The translations under genes and the position numbers were made by a program. A stretch of DNA of 64,000 bases, from assembly GCF_010731575.1 (NCBI RefSeq), contig NZ_AP022617.1, positions 558,001 through 622,000 of the forward strand. The letters run 5' to 3'. Positions 1 through 8,566 of the stretch are shown here, in pieces. This DNA comes from Mycolicibacterium monacense (GTDB lineage Bacteria > Actinomycetota > Actinomycetes > Mycobacteriales > Mycobacteriaceae). The number at the start of each line of letters is the position of its first letter. Position 1 is the first letter of the stretch. A model generated the notes under the pieces. That model worked only from the letters and a program-made list of their open reading frames with translations. It was not told the origin of the DNA and made no database searches.

Positions 1-419
1 CGGGTCGGCCGCCGGGCAGCGTCCGGGTGTACGCCACCGTCGTCGTCGCGTGCGATCTGCCCCCGGCGGAGGAGGTCGCCGTGGTAGGTGCGCGGGCGGT
101 GACCTACTACCAGATTCCCGGCTTCGGGGAGCGATTGGCGGCAGTCAACGAGTGGGATCCGGAACCGTTGGCTCGGTTGCGGTCCCATCCGCTGCTCGCC
201 GGGATCAGGGGTTCGGCGGACTCTGTACTCACCCGGGAGGAACTCGTCGAGGTCGCTTCGGTGTTACCCGCGGCGTGGACCGGCAGTGCTGCCGCCATCG
301 GATCGGCACGCGCCTGTCATGACGTTTTCCAGCGCTACCGTGCGGCCGGTGCCGACGAACTGGTACTGCACGGCAGCACGCCCGACCGGCTCCACTCGCT
401 CTTCGGGCCGACGGGCTGA
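1..419 (+). CDS. LLM-class F420-dependent oxidoreductase, C-terminal part
   Basis: The reading frame is open from base 3 and ends at a TGA at 417-419; the N-terminus lies outside the window. The visible 139 or so residues read as the C-terminal part of a luciferase-like (TIM-barrel) monooxygenase, the class that in mycobacteria usually uses reduced F420. Recognisable pieces are the PGFGERLAAVNEWDP segment, a helix LTREELVEVASVLPAAW, and the end-of-family signature AAGADELVLHGS. Substrate and partner genes cannot be told from this fragment. It converges on the minus-strand SDR that ends 48 bases downstream. Confidence 0.7.
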   Translation, partial: GRPPGSVRVYATVVVACDLPPAEEVAVVGARAVTYYQIPGFGERLAAVNEWDPEPLARLRSHPLLAGIRGSADSVLTREELVEVASVLPAAWTGSAAAIGSARACHDVFQRYRAAGADELVLHGSTPDRLHSLFGPTG

Positions 420-466
420 GTCGCTTCGCCGAATCGGTGACGCGTGGAGCGTGTACTCCGACCGGC

Positions 467-1390
467 TCAGCCGCCCAGACGCAGTCCCGTGTTGCGGGTG
501 CCGAAGATGTCGGTGGCCATGATCGCCCCCAACTTGTTTGCATCCCAGCGCTTCTGGCCGTTGGACACCGACGCAGCCGCATGCCAGCCCTTGAGCAGCT
601 GCAGGTTCTCACCCATCGCGCGGATCACCTGACCGCTGATGTGTCCGGCCTCGGGACTGGCAAGCCAGGCCACCACCGGGGAACCCAAGGACGGGTCCTT
701 CGGATCGAAGTCGTCCTCGTCGCGCTCGTCGGGTTCGATCGGCGCGGCCGCCCCGGGCATGGATGCGGACATCCGGGTGCGCCCGCCGGGACTGATCGCG
801 TTCACGGTGGCACCGATCGATGCCAACTCCAGGCTCAGGGTCTGGGTCAGTCCCACGATCGCGGCCTTGGCTGCGCTGTAGTTGGTCTGCCCGAAGTGGC
901 CGTGCAGTCCAGCGCCGGAGGTGGTGTTGATGATGCGGCCGTACACTTTTCCGCCCTCGGCCTTCGCCTGGGCCCGCCACTTGCGGGCCACCGCACGGCT
1001 GGTCAGCCAGCTGCCACGGACGTGTACCCGCATCACCAGGTCGAAGTCGTCGACGGTCATGTTCCAGATCGCTTTGTCGCGCACGATACCTGCGTTGTTG
1101 ACGACGATGTCCAGCCGGCCCAGCTGTGAGTAAGCGCGCTCCACCGCGAGGTCGACCTGTTCCTCGTCGCCGACGTCGCTGAAGTCGGAAACTGCCGTCC
1201 CACCCCGGCTTTCGATGATCGCCACCACCTCGTCGGCCACCTTGCCGCTGCCCTCGCCGGACAGGCTGGTGCCCAGGTCGTTGATGATGACGGTGGCGCC
1301 GTGCTTGGCCAGTTCGAGCGCGTGGCCACGGCCGATGCCGTGGCCTGCGCCGGTCACCAGGGCGACCTTGCCGTCCAGTAGTCCAGTCAT
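467..1390 (-). CDS. Short-chain dehydrogenase/reductase, (3R)-hydroxyacyl-CoA dehydrogenase-like
   Basis: This 307-residue SDR has the cofactor motif TGAGHGIG at residues 13-20, NNAG at 98-101, and the catalytic set Ser158, Tyr171 (YSAAK) and Lys175. The long insertion after the NAD-binding beta strand (NDLGTSLSGEGSGK) and the PGGRTRM stretch resemble the dehydrogenase domain of peroxisomal multifunctional enzyme type 2 and related mycobacterial SDRs, so oxidation of a 3-hydroxyacyl-CoA is the best guess. Its ATG overlaps the stop of the DUF35 gene by four bases (ATGA). It is the last gene of a four-gene operon with P450, crotonase and DUF35 protein, which suggests one pathway acting on a CoA thioester. 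Confidence 0.85.
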   Translation of the reverse strand: MTGLLDGKVALVTGAGHGIGRGHALELAKHGATVIINDLGTSLSGEGSGKVADEVVAIIESRGGTAVSDFSDVGDEEQVDLAVERAYSQLGRLDIVVNNAGIVRDKAIWNMTVDDFDLVMRVHVRGSWLTSRAVARKWRAQAKAEGGKVYGRIINTTSGAGLHGHFGQTNYSAAKAAIVGLTQTLSLELASIGATVNAISPGGRTRMSASMPGAAAPIEPDERDEDDFDPKDPSLGSPVVAWLASPEAGHISGQVIRAMGENLQLLKGWHAAASVSNGQKRWDANKLGAIMATDIFGTRNTGLRLGG

Positions 1391-1818
1391 GCGGGCTCCT
1401 CTACGGGTGTGAAGATGGTCAGAAAGGGGCTGTCGGGATCCGCGTCGTCGACAGGGCGGAAGACCGCGGTAACCGGCATGCCGACCCGGAGTTGTTCGGG
1501 CTCAACGCCTTCGATCGTCGTCATCAGGCGTGGTCCCTCGTCCAACTCCACGATCGCCGCCACGTAGGGCAGCCGCTCCTTGAAGGGCGCCAGATCGTTG
1601 ACGTAGACGGTCGAATACGTATAAAGCGTTCCGGTTCCGCTGGCCTGCACGGGCGCCACGTTCTCGCTCCAGCAGTACGGGCAGAACGGTCGCGGGTAGT
1701 GGTGCACCCTGCCGCACGCCGTGCACTGAGCGATCAGTAGTCGTCCTTGCCGGGCGGCATCCCAGTAAGGAGCGCTGGCGGAGTCGATCGTGGGAATGTC
1801 GGCGCGAGCCATCCTCAC
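1387..1818 (-). CDS. DUF35 zinc-ribbon/OB-fold protein
   Basis: This is a protein of about 143 residues with a rubredoxin-like zinc ribbon near the N-terminus (CTACG then CPYCW, two CxxC pairs) followed by an OB fold ending in GMPVTAVF. Members of this family bind acyl-CoA and serve as partner or scaffold subunits of thiolase-fold enzymes, such as the ChsH2 C-terminal domain with the aldolase Ltp2. I chose the GTG at 1818 because it makes a GTGA overlap with the crotonase stop; an ATG at 1812 is an alternative but has no room for a ribosome site. No thiolase-like gene is adjacent, unlike the second DUF35 gene at 26892. Confidence 0.75.
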   Translation of the reverse strand: MRMARADIPTIDSASAPYWDAARQGRLLIAQCTACGRVHHYPRPFCPYCWSENVAPVQASGTGTLYTYSTVYVNDLAPFKERLPYVAAIVELDEGPRLMTTIEGVEPEQLRVGMPVTAVFRPVDDADPDSPFLTIFTPVEEPA

Positions 1819-2618
1819 CACCCGGTGAACTCGGTCGGACGCTTCTCGATGAACGCCTGCACGCCCTCCGTGGAGTCGTGCGCATAGGACTGTATCTCCT
1901 GCGCCATCGCCTCCGCGACGAACGCGCCCGACCGGTCGGTGTCGGGGGAGTCGTTGAGCAGCCGCTTGGTTAACGCGATCGCGCTGGTCGGCGCCCCCGC
2001 CAGCCGCCCGGCGAAGTCGGCTACCGTGGCGTCGAAGTCGGCGGCGCCGACCACCCGGTTCACCAGACCCAGGGTGAACGCCTCGGCGGCGGTGAGCCGT
2101 TCGCCGAAGAACGCCATCTCCTTGGCCTTCTGCATGCCGATTCTTCGAGGCAGCAGGTAGCAGCCGCCGCCATCGACGACGAGCCCGCGCTTGACGAAGG
2201 ACTCCGCGAAGTAGGCGTTCTCAGTGGCGATCACCAGGTCGGACGCGTACACCACGTGGGCGCCCAAGCCGGTCGCCGCGCCGTGCACCGCGGCGATCAC
2301 CGGCTTGGTGCAGTCCAGCACGCTGGCCACCAGCTTCTGGGCTCCGTTCATGATGCGTCGGGTCGGGTCCAGCACCCGCTTCTCCACCCGCGCGCGTCGC
2401 TCGGCCAGCGACCCCACGTCTGCGCCGGAGCAGAAGTGCTTGCCGTTGGCGCGCAGCACCACCACGCGGACCTGCTCGTCCGCGTCGGCGGTGGCCAGCA
2501 ACCCGATGAGCGCATCGCGGTCGTCGGGCCGTACCGCGTTGGCCGCCTCGGGCCGGTTCAGGGTGATCGTCATGACGCCGTCCGCGATGTCGGACAGCAC
2601 CGCCGCCTCTGTGCTCAT
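1815..2618 (-). CDS. Enoyl-CoA hydratase/isomerase (crotonase) family protein
   Basis: This 267-residue crotonase has the family's two oxyanion-hole segments, HFCSGAD near residue 62 and HGAATGLGA near residue 111. At the usual second catalytic region it reads FVKRGLVVDGGG, so Asp replaces the glutamate seen in classical enoyl-CoA hydratases; the reaction could therefore be hydration, isomerisation or another crotonase reaction. The ATG overlaps the P450 stop by ATGA and its own stop overlaps the DUF35 start. The position between a P450 and an SDR fits beta-oxidation of a hydroxylated acyl-CoA, but the substrate is unknown. Confidence 0.82.
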   Translation of the reverse strand: MSTEAAVLSDIADGVMTITLNRPEAANAVRPDDRDALIGLLATADADEQVRVVVLRANGKHFCSGADVGSLAERRARVEKRVLDPTRRIMNGAQKLVASVLDCTKPVIAAVHGAATGLGAHVVYASDLVIATENAYFAESFVKRGLVVDGGGCYLLPRRIGMQKAKEMAFFGERLTAAEAFTLGLVNRVVGAADFDATVADFAGRLAGAPTSAIALTKRLLNDSPDTDRSGAFVAEAMAQEIQSYAHDSTEGVQAFIEKRPTEFTGW

Positions 2619-3907
2619 GGTGTGTAGGTGGCCTTCAGGTGTTTGATGCCGTTGACGAAGTTCGATCGCAGCATGACGGGCTCGCCGGCCGCGGTGATGT
2701 CTGGATAGCGCGCGTAGAGCATCCGGAAGGCCACGTTCAGCTCGAGGCGGGCCAGGTGCGCGCCGAGGCAGTAGTGCGGACCGGGACCGCCGAACGCGAT
2801 GTGGTTGTTGGGTTTACGGGCGACGTCGAAGGTCTCGGGGTTGTCGAAGACCGCCGGGTCGCGGTTCGCCGCCGGGTACCACAGCACGACCTTCTCGCCC
2901 GCGTTGAAGGTATGGGTGACCTGTCCCGCCCCATCGGTCAACGTCACCCCGTCACGGGTCACGGTGCGGCGCATGTGAATCACCGGGCTCGAGTAGCGCA
3001 GGATCTCCTCGACCGCCGTCGGAGCCAGCTCGTCGTAGTCCGCCAACAGCCGCTCCCGCTGCTCGGGATGTGCGCTGAGGATCAACAGCCCGTGCGTGAG
3101 CGCGTTTCGGGTGGTCTCGTTGCCCGCGCCGATCAGCAGAATGAAGAACTTCGCCAGTTCCTGCGGGGTGAGGTTCTCTTCGTCGGAGGTGACCAGCTTG
3201 CTGATCACGTCATCGCGGGGATGTGCGATGCGGTCTTCGGCAATGCCCTTGAGCAGTTCGATGAGCTGCTCACTGGTGCGGGCGACTGCCGCCTCGATGC
3301 CCGCGACGCTCTGGTCGGGCACATACTCCGGATCTGAGGCGCCGAGCACCACGTTGGTCGCCTGCAGGATGAACTGCTCGTGCTCGCGTGGCACGCCGAG
3401 CATGTTGTCGATGATCCGCAGCGGCAGCAGCGTGGCGAACGCGGCGACGAAGTCGCATTCGCCGGATGCCGGCATCTCCTCCAGGATCTCTGCGGTGGTC
3501 TCCTCGACCAGACCGCGCATCTCGGAGAGCATGCGGGGGGTGAAGCCGCGCGAGACGATCTTGCGCAGCCGCATGTGCTCGGGGTCGTCCATGTCGATGA
3601 TCGAACCGCGGTACTCGCGCATCTCGGCGGTCTGATCGAAGATCTGGGTGCCTTGACCGGAGCTGAACTCCTCCGGCCGGCGGCTGATGTCGGCGATGTC
3701 GCGATGCGCGCCGACCGCCCAGAACCCGCGGGGCCGGGCAGCATCCGGGCGGTTGGTGCGCACGAACACCGGACCGCCGGCGTCGCGAAGCCGCCGGTAG
3801 AGCTCGGTGCGTTCACCTGGTCGGTCCTGCCACCACCGCAGATCGATCAGCGGTGCGAATTGCTGTTCATCGATGTCGATGGCGCTCACAACTACCGATT
3901 CTGGCAC
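2615..3907 (-). CDS. Cytochrome P450, CYP124/125/142-like
   Basis: This heme monooxygenase has about 430 residues. It carries the I-helix motif AGNETT, the ExxR motif (EEILR) and the heme loop FGGPGPHYCLGAHLAR with the Cys ligand. The stretch IIDMDDPEHMRLRKIVSRGFTPRM is typical of the mycobacterial group that includes CYP124, CYP125 and CYP142, which hydroxylate sterol or isoprenoid side chains; that is a family-level inference. The GTG at 3907 is chosen because GAGG lies eight bases upstream; the frame is open further to 3952. It heads the four-gene coupled operon running to 467 and is divergent from the Gfo/Idh/MocA gene. Confidence 0.88.
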   Translation of the reverse strand: MPESVVVSAIDIDEQQFAPLIDLRWWQDRPGERTELYRRLRDAGGPVFVRTNRPDAARPRGFWAVGAHRDIADISRRPEEFSSGQGTQIFDQTAEMREYRGSIIDMDDPEHMRLRKIVSRGFTPRMLSEMRGLVEETTAEILEEMPASGECDFVAAFATLLPLRIIDNMLGVPREHEQFILQATNVVLGASDPEYVPDQSVAGIEAAVARTSEQLIELLKGIAEDRIAHPRDDVISKLVTSDEENLTPQELAKFFILLIGAGNETTRNALTHGLLILSAHPEQRERLLADYDELAPTAVEEILRYSSPVIHMRRTVTRDGVTLTDGAGQVTHTFNAGEKVVLWYPAANRDPAVFDNPETFDVARKPNNHIAFGGPGPHYCLGAHLARLELNVAFRMLYARYPDITAAGEPVMLRSNFVNGIKHLKATYTP

Positions 3908-3986
3908 TCGTGTCACCTCATGGCAATGTCGGGGTGCTCGACAGTTCCTCAATTGCGTGGAAAGTGTTCCCCTCGTGATCGTGGTT

Positions 3987-4004
3987 ATCTAACATCAGTG
4001 TCAC
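3987..4004 (+). promoter_or_regulatory. Candidate operator, TAACA-N4-TGTCA inverted repeat
   Basis: The core TAACA-TCAG-TGTCA occupies 3990-4003. The wider string ATCTAACATCAGTGTCAC matches the reverse complement of 12510-12527 at 16 of 18 positions. It lies 33 bases upstream of the oxidoreductase ATG at 4038, inside the gap shared with the divergent P450, so it may control one or both. A transcription factor is inferred only; the double-TetR protein at 9031 is a candidate. Confidence 0.45.
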
Positions 4005-4037
4005 CATTGTCGGTGTCGCACAACCGTAGGAGTACGC

Positions 4038-5138
4038 ATGACAGAACCCACCAGCCTGCGCGTCGGCATCATCGGTGTGGGGTGGGGCGCTCATGTGCAG
4101 GTGCCCGGGTTCCGGGCGGCACAGGGCTTCGAGCCGGTCGCGCTGTGCGCGCGCACGCCTGAGCGGCTGGAACGGGTCGCCGGTCGATTGGGTATCGACG
4201 AGACCTCCACCGATTGGCAGTCGTTCGTCACTCGTGACGACCTCGACGTCATCTCGGTCGCCACGCCCACCGTGCTGCACCGCGACATGACCCTGGCCGC
4301 GCTGGATGCGGGCAAAGCCGTCCTGTGTGAGAAGCCGCTGGCCGGGGATCTCGACGCGGCGCGCGACATGGTGCGCGCGGCGGACAAGTCGAGCCGGCCC
4401 ACCGCCTGCTGCTTCGAGAACCGGTGGAATCCGGACTGGCTGGCAGTCGCCGACAAGCTGCGGTCGGGATTCCTGGGCAGCCCGTACCTCGCGCGCGTCA
4501 GCCGCAGCGCGTCCTATTGGCATCCCAGCCGTCAGCCGCAGGCCCGCTGGATGTACGACCGGGATCAGGGCGGTGGGTATCTGGCCGGAATGCTGGTGCA
4601 CGACTTGGATTTCCTGTGCAGTGTGCTCGGGCGTCCGGAGTCCGTGTGTGCCGAGGTGCGCACCAGCGATCCGGTCCGCGAGCTGCCCGACGGGGAGACC
4701 CTGCACATCACCGCAGACGACACAGCGGCACTGCTGATGCGGATGGAATCCGGGGTGACTGCCATCCTGAGTATTTCGGTGATGGGTGCCCACGCCGACC
4801 ATTACCGCCTGGAACTGTTCGGCTCCGACGGCACGATCACCGGAGACGGTGCTCTGCGTTCGGCTGAGTATCTGGCCGGCGCCGCGGCCGACGATGGGAT
4901 GAGCCCGCTGCCCGTCAACGAGCGCGAACCCGCCCACCCGGAGTACCTGCCGAAGGGGCTGGCAGGCCACGCGAGCAGGGCGATGGCGCTGATGTTGGAG
5001 GACTGGCTGCCCGCGTTCGAGGGCGCCCCGAGCACCGCGGCCACGTTCGACGACGGCCTGCTGTCCCTTGCGGTGATCGACGCCGCCCGTCGCTCGGCCG
5101 AAGGGGGCGGCTGGGAGGCCGTGCATCCGACCGTCTGA
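4038..5138 (+). CDS. Gfo/Idh/MocA family NAD(P)-dependent oxidoreductase
   Basis: A protein of 366 residues with an N-terminal Rossmann fold (VGIIGVGWGAH near residue 10) and the family's CEKPLAG motif near residue 97, whose lysine contributes to catalysis. The C-terminal alpha/beta domain includes HDLDFLCSVLG. The family oxidises or reduces sugars, inositols and related alcohols, and some members act on bile pigments or other cyclic compounds; the substrate here is not evident. The ATG has AGGAG seven bases upstream. It is a single gene between a divergent P450 operon and a convergent dehydrogenase pair, and the only sugar-type oxidoreductase in the accessory half. Confidence 0.85.
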   Translation: MTEPTSLRVGIIGVGWGAHVQVPGFRAAQGFEPVALCARTPERLERVAGRLGIDETSTDWQSFVTRDDLDVISVATPTVLHRDMTLAALDAGKAVLCEKPLAGDLDAARDMVRAADKSSRPTACCFENRWNPDWLAVADKLRSGFLGSPYLARVSRSASYWHPSRQPQARWMYDRDQGGGYLAGMLVHDLDFLCSVLGRPESVCAEVRTSDPVRELPDGETLHITADDTAALLMRMESGVTAILSISVMGAHADHYRLELFGSDGTITGDGALRSAEYLAGAAADDGMSPLPVNEREPAHPEYLPKGLAGHASRAMALMLEDWLPAFEGAPSTAATFDDGLLSLAVIDAARRSAEGGGWEAVHPTV

Positions 5139-5366
5139 GCTGCTGCTCCGCGAGGCACTGTGGTGGTGTTCTCGGGGATGCCGCGGCATCGTCGGTGACC
5201 TCGGCCCCTGAAGCCATGCGGGCACTCGCCGAGGCCGATTCGTCCCGAGGGTCACCCCACCAGGCCGGCCGATCGGCGCGGAGCGCCGCCGGCCGTCGGG
5301 TAGCGGTGCTGCGCGACCGGATCAGCGCTCTTCCCGGCGACTTTCGTCGCCGGTGTGCTCACCCAT

Positions 5367-5408
5367 CCGTTCCGTCTGCTCGGTCCCAACGCCGAGCAGA
5401 CAGAACGG
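5367..5408. terminator. Strong hairpin in a 301-base convergent gap
   Basis: Bases 5367-5383 pair with 5392-5408 in 16 of 17 positions (one C-A mismatch) around an eight-base loop. It has no T-run on either side, so it is the stem-only kind often proposed as a terminator in high-GC actinobacteria. It sits between the convergent oxidoreductase (ends 5138) and alcohol dehydrogenase (ends 5440). A shorter perfect repeat CTGACCG-TG-CGGTCAG at 5428-5443 overlaps the dehydrogenase stop. I see no credible gene elsewhere in 5139-5439. Confidence 0.6.
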
Positions 5409-5439
5409 TCGCGGCATGGGCGCTGCCCTGACCGTGCGG

Positions 5440-6573
5440 TCAGCCCAGCGACGACTCGGCCGGCGGGTAGATCAACACGCCGCGGATGTTGGCGCCCGCA
5501 TGCATGTCCGCGTAGCCGTCGTTGACCTTCTCCAGCGGGTAGGTGCGGGTGACCATGGAATCCAGATCCACTTGTCCGGCACTGCTCAACTCCAGGATCT
5601 TCGGAATGTCCGCGCGCGGATTGCCCGAGCCGTACAGGGTTCCGATGATCTGCTTCTCGGTCAGCGTGAGGTCCATCAGGTTGGCCCTGATCTCACGCTC
5701 CAACATCGGGTGGATGTTGGTGACCACCAATCTGCCGCGCTTGGCCGTCATGGCCAGTGCCTGCCCGACCAGCTGTCCGTCGCCCACGCCCATCGCACAG
5801 ATGAACTTGTCCACACCCCTATCCCAAGTGGCTTCGGCCACAACGCCTTTCGCGTCGTCCCAGTTCGCAGCGGTGTGCGTTGCACCCATCTTCACCGCTT
5901 CACCCCGCTTGTACTCCGAGGGGTCGATGACGGTGATGGTTCGTGCGCCGGCCAGCCGCGCCCCCTGGACCGCCGCGGCGCCGATGCCGCCGACTCCGGC
6001 GATCGCCACCGTATCGCCGGGCCGCACCTCGGCGGCGTACACCGACGAACCCCAACCGGTGATGAAGCCGCAGCCGAGCAGGCACGCCCGGTCGAGCCGG
6101 TAGTGCTGCGGAATCTTCACGCAGCTCGCCTCGTGCACCACGGTGTGGTGTGCGAATGAGCCGACACCGCAGGCCAGGGCGAGATCCTCACCGTTGACGT
6201 GATGCCGGGCGGTGTTGTCGTGGATCTGCATCCCGGAGTAGATCTTTGCCCCGAGGTCGCACAAACTCTGGTGGCCGGTTGAGCACGACTGGCAGCGGCC
6301 GCAGGACGGGATGAAGCTGAACACGACGTGGTCACCGGGCGCCAGCCAGGACACGTGGTCGCCGACGGCTTTGACCACCCCCGCGCCCTCATGCCCGCCG
6401 ATGCAGGGCAGCCGGATCGGCATATCACCGGTGACGAGGTGGTCGTCGGAGTGGCACATACCGGACGCGTGCAACTCGACCAGTACCTCGGTCGCTTTCG
6501 GCGGGTCGAGATCGATGGTCTCGATCGACCATGGTGTGTTGCGCTCCCACAGCACCGCTGCCTGGGTCTGCAT
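5440..6573 (-). CDS. NDMA-dependent (mycofactocin-type) zinc alcohol dehydrogenase
   Basis: This 377-residue medium-chain dehydrogenase has the catalytic zinc ligands in SGMCHSDDH and GGHEGAG and the structural zinc lobe SCGRCQSC...SLC with four cysteines. The nucleotide motif is AGVGGIGAAAVQGA. The lines MQTQAAVLWERNTPWSIE and ...GMQIHDNTARHH match the nicotinoprotein family named NDMA-dependent alcohol dehydrogenase, which keeps its NAD bound and is thought to hand electrons to the peptide cofactor mycofactocin. It follows the aldehyde dehydrogenase gene by 18 bases, so the pair could take a primary alcohol to an acid. The mycofactocin biosynthesis genes are not in this window. Confidence 0.88.
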   Translation of the reverse strand: MQTQAAVLWERNTPWSIETIDLDPPKATEVLVELHASGMCHSDDHLVTGDMPIRLPCIGGHEGAGVVKAVGDHVSWLAPGDHVVFSFIPSCGRCQSCSTGHQSLCDLGAKIYSGMQIHDNTARHHVNGEDLALACGVGSFAHHTVVHEASCVKIPQHYRLDRACLLGCGFITGWGSSVYAAEVRPGDTVAIAGVGGIGAAAVQGARLAGARTITVIDPSEYKRGEAVKMGATHTAANWDDAKGVVAEATWDRGVDKFICAMGVGDGQLVGQALAMTAKRGRLVVTNIHPMLEREIRANLMDLTLTEKQIIGTLYGSGNPRADIPKILELSSAGQVDLDSMVTRTYPLEKVNDGYADMHAGANIRGVLIYPPAESSLG

Positions 6574-6591
6574 GCGATTGTTCCTTTCCGC

Positions 6592-8052
6592 CTAGCGGAT
6601 GATGGCCTGATATTCGATGAAGCCGGTGATGCCTTCCGGCCCCCCCTCGCGGCCGATGCCGGACTGCTTGAAGCCGCCGAACGGGCTGGCGAAGTCCAGC
6701 ACGGCCGTGGAGTTGACCGCCACCGATCCGACGTGAAGTTGTGCCGCCACCGACGCCGCACGCTCCTCGTCGGCCGACCACACCGCGCCGACCAACCCGT
6801 AGCGCGAGTCGTTGGCGATGGTCACCGCCTCCGACACGTCGTCGCCGTCGTCGTCATACGCGATGACCACCGCGACTGGACCGAAGACCTCCTCGCGGGC
6901 GATCTCCATGTCGTTGGTCGCCTCGACCAGGGCGGGGGTGACGAACCAGCCGGTGCCTTCGGGCCGCTCGCCGCCGGTCGCCACGGTGGCGCCTTCGGCA
7001 CGCGCCCGCTGCAGAAACCCCTCGACCCTGTTGCGTGCAGCCTCGTTGATCAGCGGCCCGATGTCGGTGGACCGGTCGGCCGGATCTCCGACCGTCAGAT
7101 CGGCGACCGCGGTGGTCAGTGCGTCCACGAACTCGCTGTAGCGGCTGCGCGGCAAGAGGATTCGGGTCAGCGCGGCGCAGAGCTGGCCGTTATTGCCCAT
7201 CACGCCGCTGACCAGACCGGTCACGGTCTCCGTCAGCGATGCGTCGGGCAGCACGATGGCCGCCGACTTGCCACCGAGTTCGGTGCTGCAGCGGCGGATG
7301 CGGGAGCCGCACGACGCGGCGATCTTGGCGCCCACGGCCGTCGATCCGGTGAAGCTGACCTTGTCCACGCCCGGATGCTCGGTCAGCATCTCGCCTGTCG
7401 CGGCACCGCCGTTGACGAGATTGACCACTCCGTCGGGTATCGCGGCTTCCTCGATCGCCTCCATCAGCACGCCGAAACCGAGCGGCGCATCTGGCGCAGG
7501 CTTGAGCACCACCGTGCAGCCGGCGGCCAGCGCGGGACCGAGCTTCAGCGCGGCGATGAACAGCGGCGTGTTCCACGGCACGATCGCACCCACCACGCCG
7601 ACGGGCAGCTGGCGGACCTCGACACTGCCGCCCGTCATCGAGGGGCGGCTCGACGAGAACGGATGGCCCGGGGTGATGGTGGCGTAGGCGCGCAGCACGC
7701 CGGCGGCGGTGATGACCTGACCGAATGTGCTCCAGGAACGCGGCGAGCCGATCTCCGCGGTGGCCAGATCGGCCAGCTCACTCTTGCGTGCGGTCAGTGC
7801 GTCGGCCAGACGGCCCAGTGCGGCGCCGCGATCAGCGGGGGAGGTGCGTCCCCACGACCGCAACGCCCCGCGAGCGGCCGCCACGGCGGCGTCCACCTCG
7901 TCGCTGCCCGCGATACCCACGGTGCCCAGCACTTTACCGGTGGTGGGGGACGTCACGTCCATCTGCTCTGCGCTGCCGCTCGACACCCATTTGCCCGCGA
8001 CGTAGCTCGCCGCCAAGTCGACCATGGGCACTGATTCTGGCAGCAATGTCAT
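6592..8052 (-). CDS. NAD(P)-dependent aldehyde dehydrogenase
   Basis: The protein has 486 residues from the ATG at 8052, the normal length of the family. It shows PWNTPLF, the nucleotide motif FTGSTAVG, the general base Glu in STELGGKSA, the catalytic Cys in NNGQLCA and the EEVFGPV motif. A further ATG at 8025 is possible; an open extension to 8229 is not supported because it would run through the divergent hydratase promoter and gene. It should oxidise an aldehyde to an acid, and the alcohol dehydrogenase next to it in the same operon would supply that aldehyde. Confidence 0.88.
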   Translation of the reverse strand: MTLLPESVPMVDLAASYVAGKWVSSGSAEQMDVTSPTTGKVLGTVGIAGSDEVDAAVAAARGALRSWGRTSPADRGAALGRLADALTARKSELADLATAEIGSPRSWSTFGQVITAAGVLRAYATITPGHPFSSSRPSMTGGSVEVRQLPVGVVGAIVPWNTPLFIAALKLGPALAAGCTVVLKPAPDAPLGFGVLMEAIEEAAIPDGVVNLVNGGAATGEMLTEHPGVDKVSFTGSTAVGAKIAASCGSRIRRCSTELGGKSAAIVLPDASLTETVTGLVSGVMGNNGQLCAALTRILLPRSRYSEFVDALTTAVADLTVGDPADRSTDIGPLINEAARNRVEGFLQRARAEGATVATGGERPEGTGWFVTPALVEATNDMEIAREEVFGPVAVVIAYDDDGDDVSEAVTIANDSRYGLVGAVWSADEERAASVAAQLHVGSVAVNSTAVLDFASPFGGFKQSGIGREGGPEGITGFIEYQAIIR

Positions 8053-8114
8053 CTTTGGACAAGCCGCCTTCCTAGTGCTGATGCCGTCTTCCGGTTTCAC
8101 TACACCACTTTTTC

Positions 8115-8137
8115 TGACACTATTGGTCACTATGACC
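8115..8137. promoter_or_regulatory. Possible operator in divergent aldehyde dehydrogenase/hydratase gap
   Basis: The string TGACACT-AT-TGGTCA at 8115-8129 shares TGACACT with the motif at 12513 and AGTGTCA at 3997, but its other arm is shifted by one base. It overlaps a second perfect repeat, GGTCA-CTA-TGACC at 8125-8137, which covers the hydratase start codon. This is weak support for regulation of both genes. Confidence 0.3.
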
Positions 8138-8566
8138 GTATCGTCCGACAGCGCCGCCGACCTGAGCGTGGGACAGCCATGGGAGCTGGTGGTGGAGCGC
8201 GGCAAGATCGCAGAGTTCGCCGAGGCCATGCAGTCCGATGACCCGGCCTACCGGGGAAACGGCGCGATCATCCCGCCCACGTTCCTGACGAGCGCCGCCT
8301 GCTGGGCGCCGCCCGGAGTCCGGGTCAGCGTCGGTTTCGACCGCAAGCGGTTGTTGCACGGTGAACAGGAGTACACCTTCCACGGCGACCTGCCGGCTGC
8401 GGGCGACGTGCTGACTGCACAGGAGAAGGTCGTCGACCGGTTCTCCAAACCGGGCAAGCGGGGCGGGACGATGCGCTTCGCCACGGTGGTCACCGAATAC
8501 CGTGACGCTGCAGGCGTGCTGGTCGCCGAGGCGAGGGCCACGTTCATCGAGACGGCCGCACGATGA
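8132..8566 (+). CDS. MaoC-type hydratase subunit, N-terminal (HadA-like) half
   Basis: This 144-residue hot-dog fold protein resembles the non-catalytic subunit of split (R)-hydratases: FAEAMQSDDPAY followed by IPPTFLTSAACW, and a substrate-cap segment RKRLLHGEQEYTFHGDL. I start at the ATG at 8132, where the family N-terminus (SVGQPWELVVERGKIAEFAEA) begins to align; the open frame to 8024 would overlap the divergent gene. It overlaps the next gene by four bases (ATGA), and the two should form a heterodimer like HadA-HadB or ChsH1-ChsH2 that hydrates an enoyl-CoA. Confidence 0.8.
   Translation: MTVSSDSAADLSVGQPWELVVERGKIAEFAEAMQSDDPAYRGNGAIIPPTFLTSAACWAPPGVRVSVGFDRKRLLHGEQEYTFHGDLPAAGDVLTAQEKVVDRFSKPGKRGGTMRFATVVTEYRDAAGVLVAEARATFIETAAR

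Noticed and set aside
6328..8034. 568-codon open frame opposite the dehydrogenase pair
   Set aside because: It covers parts of two certain genes and encodes no recognisable domain.
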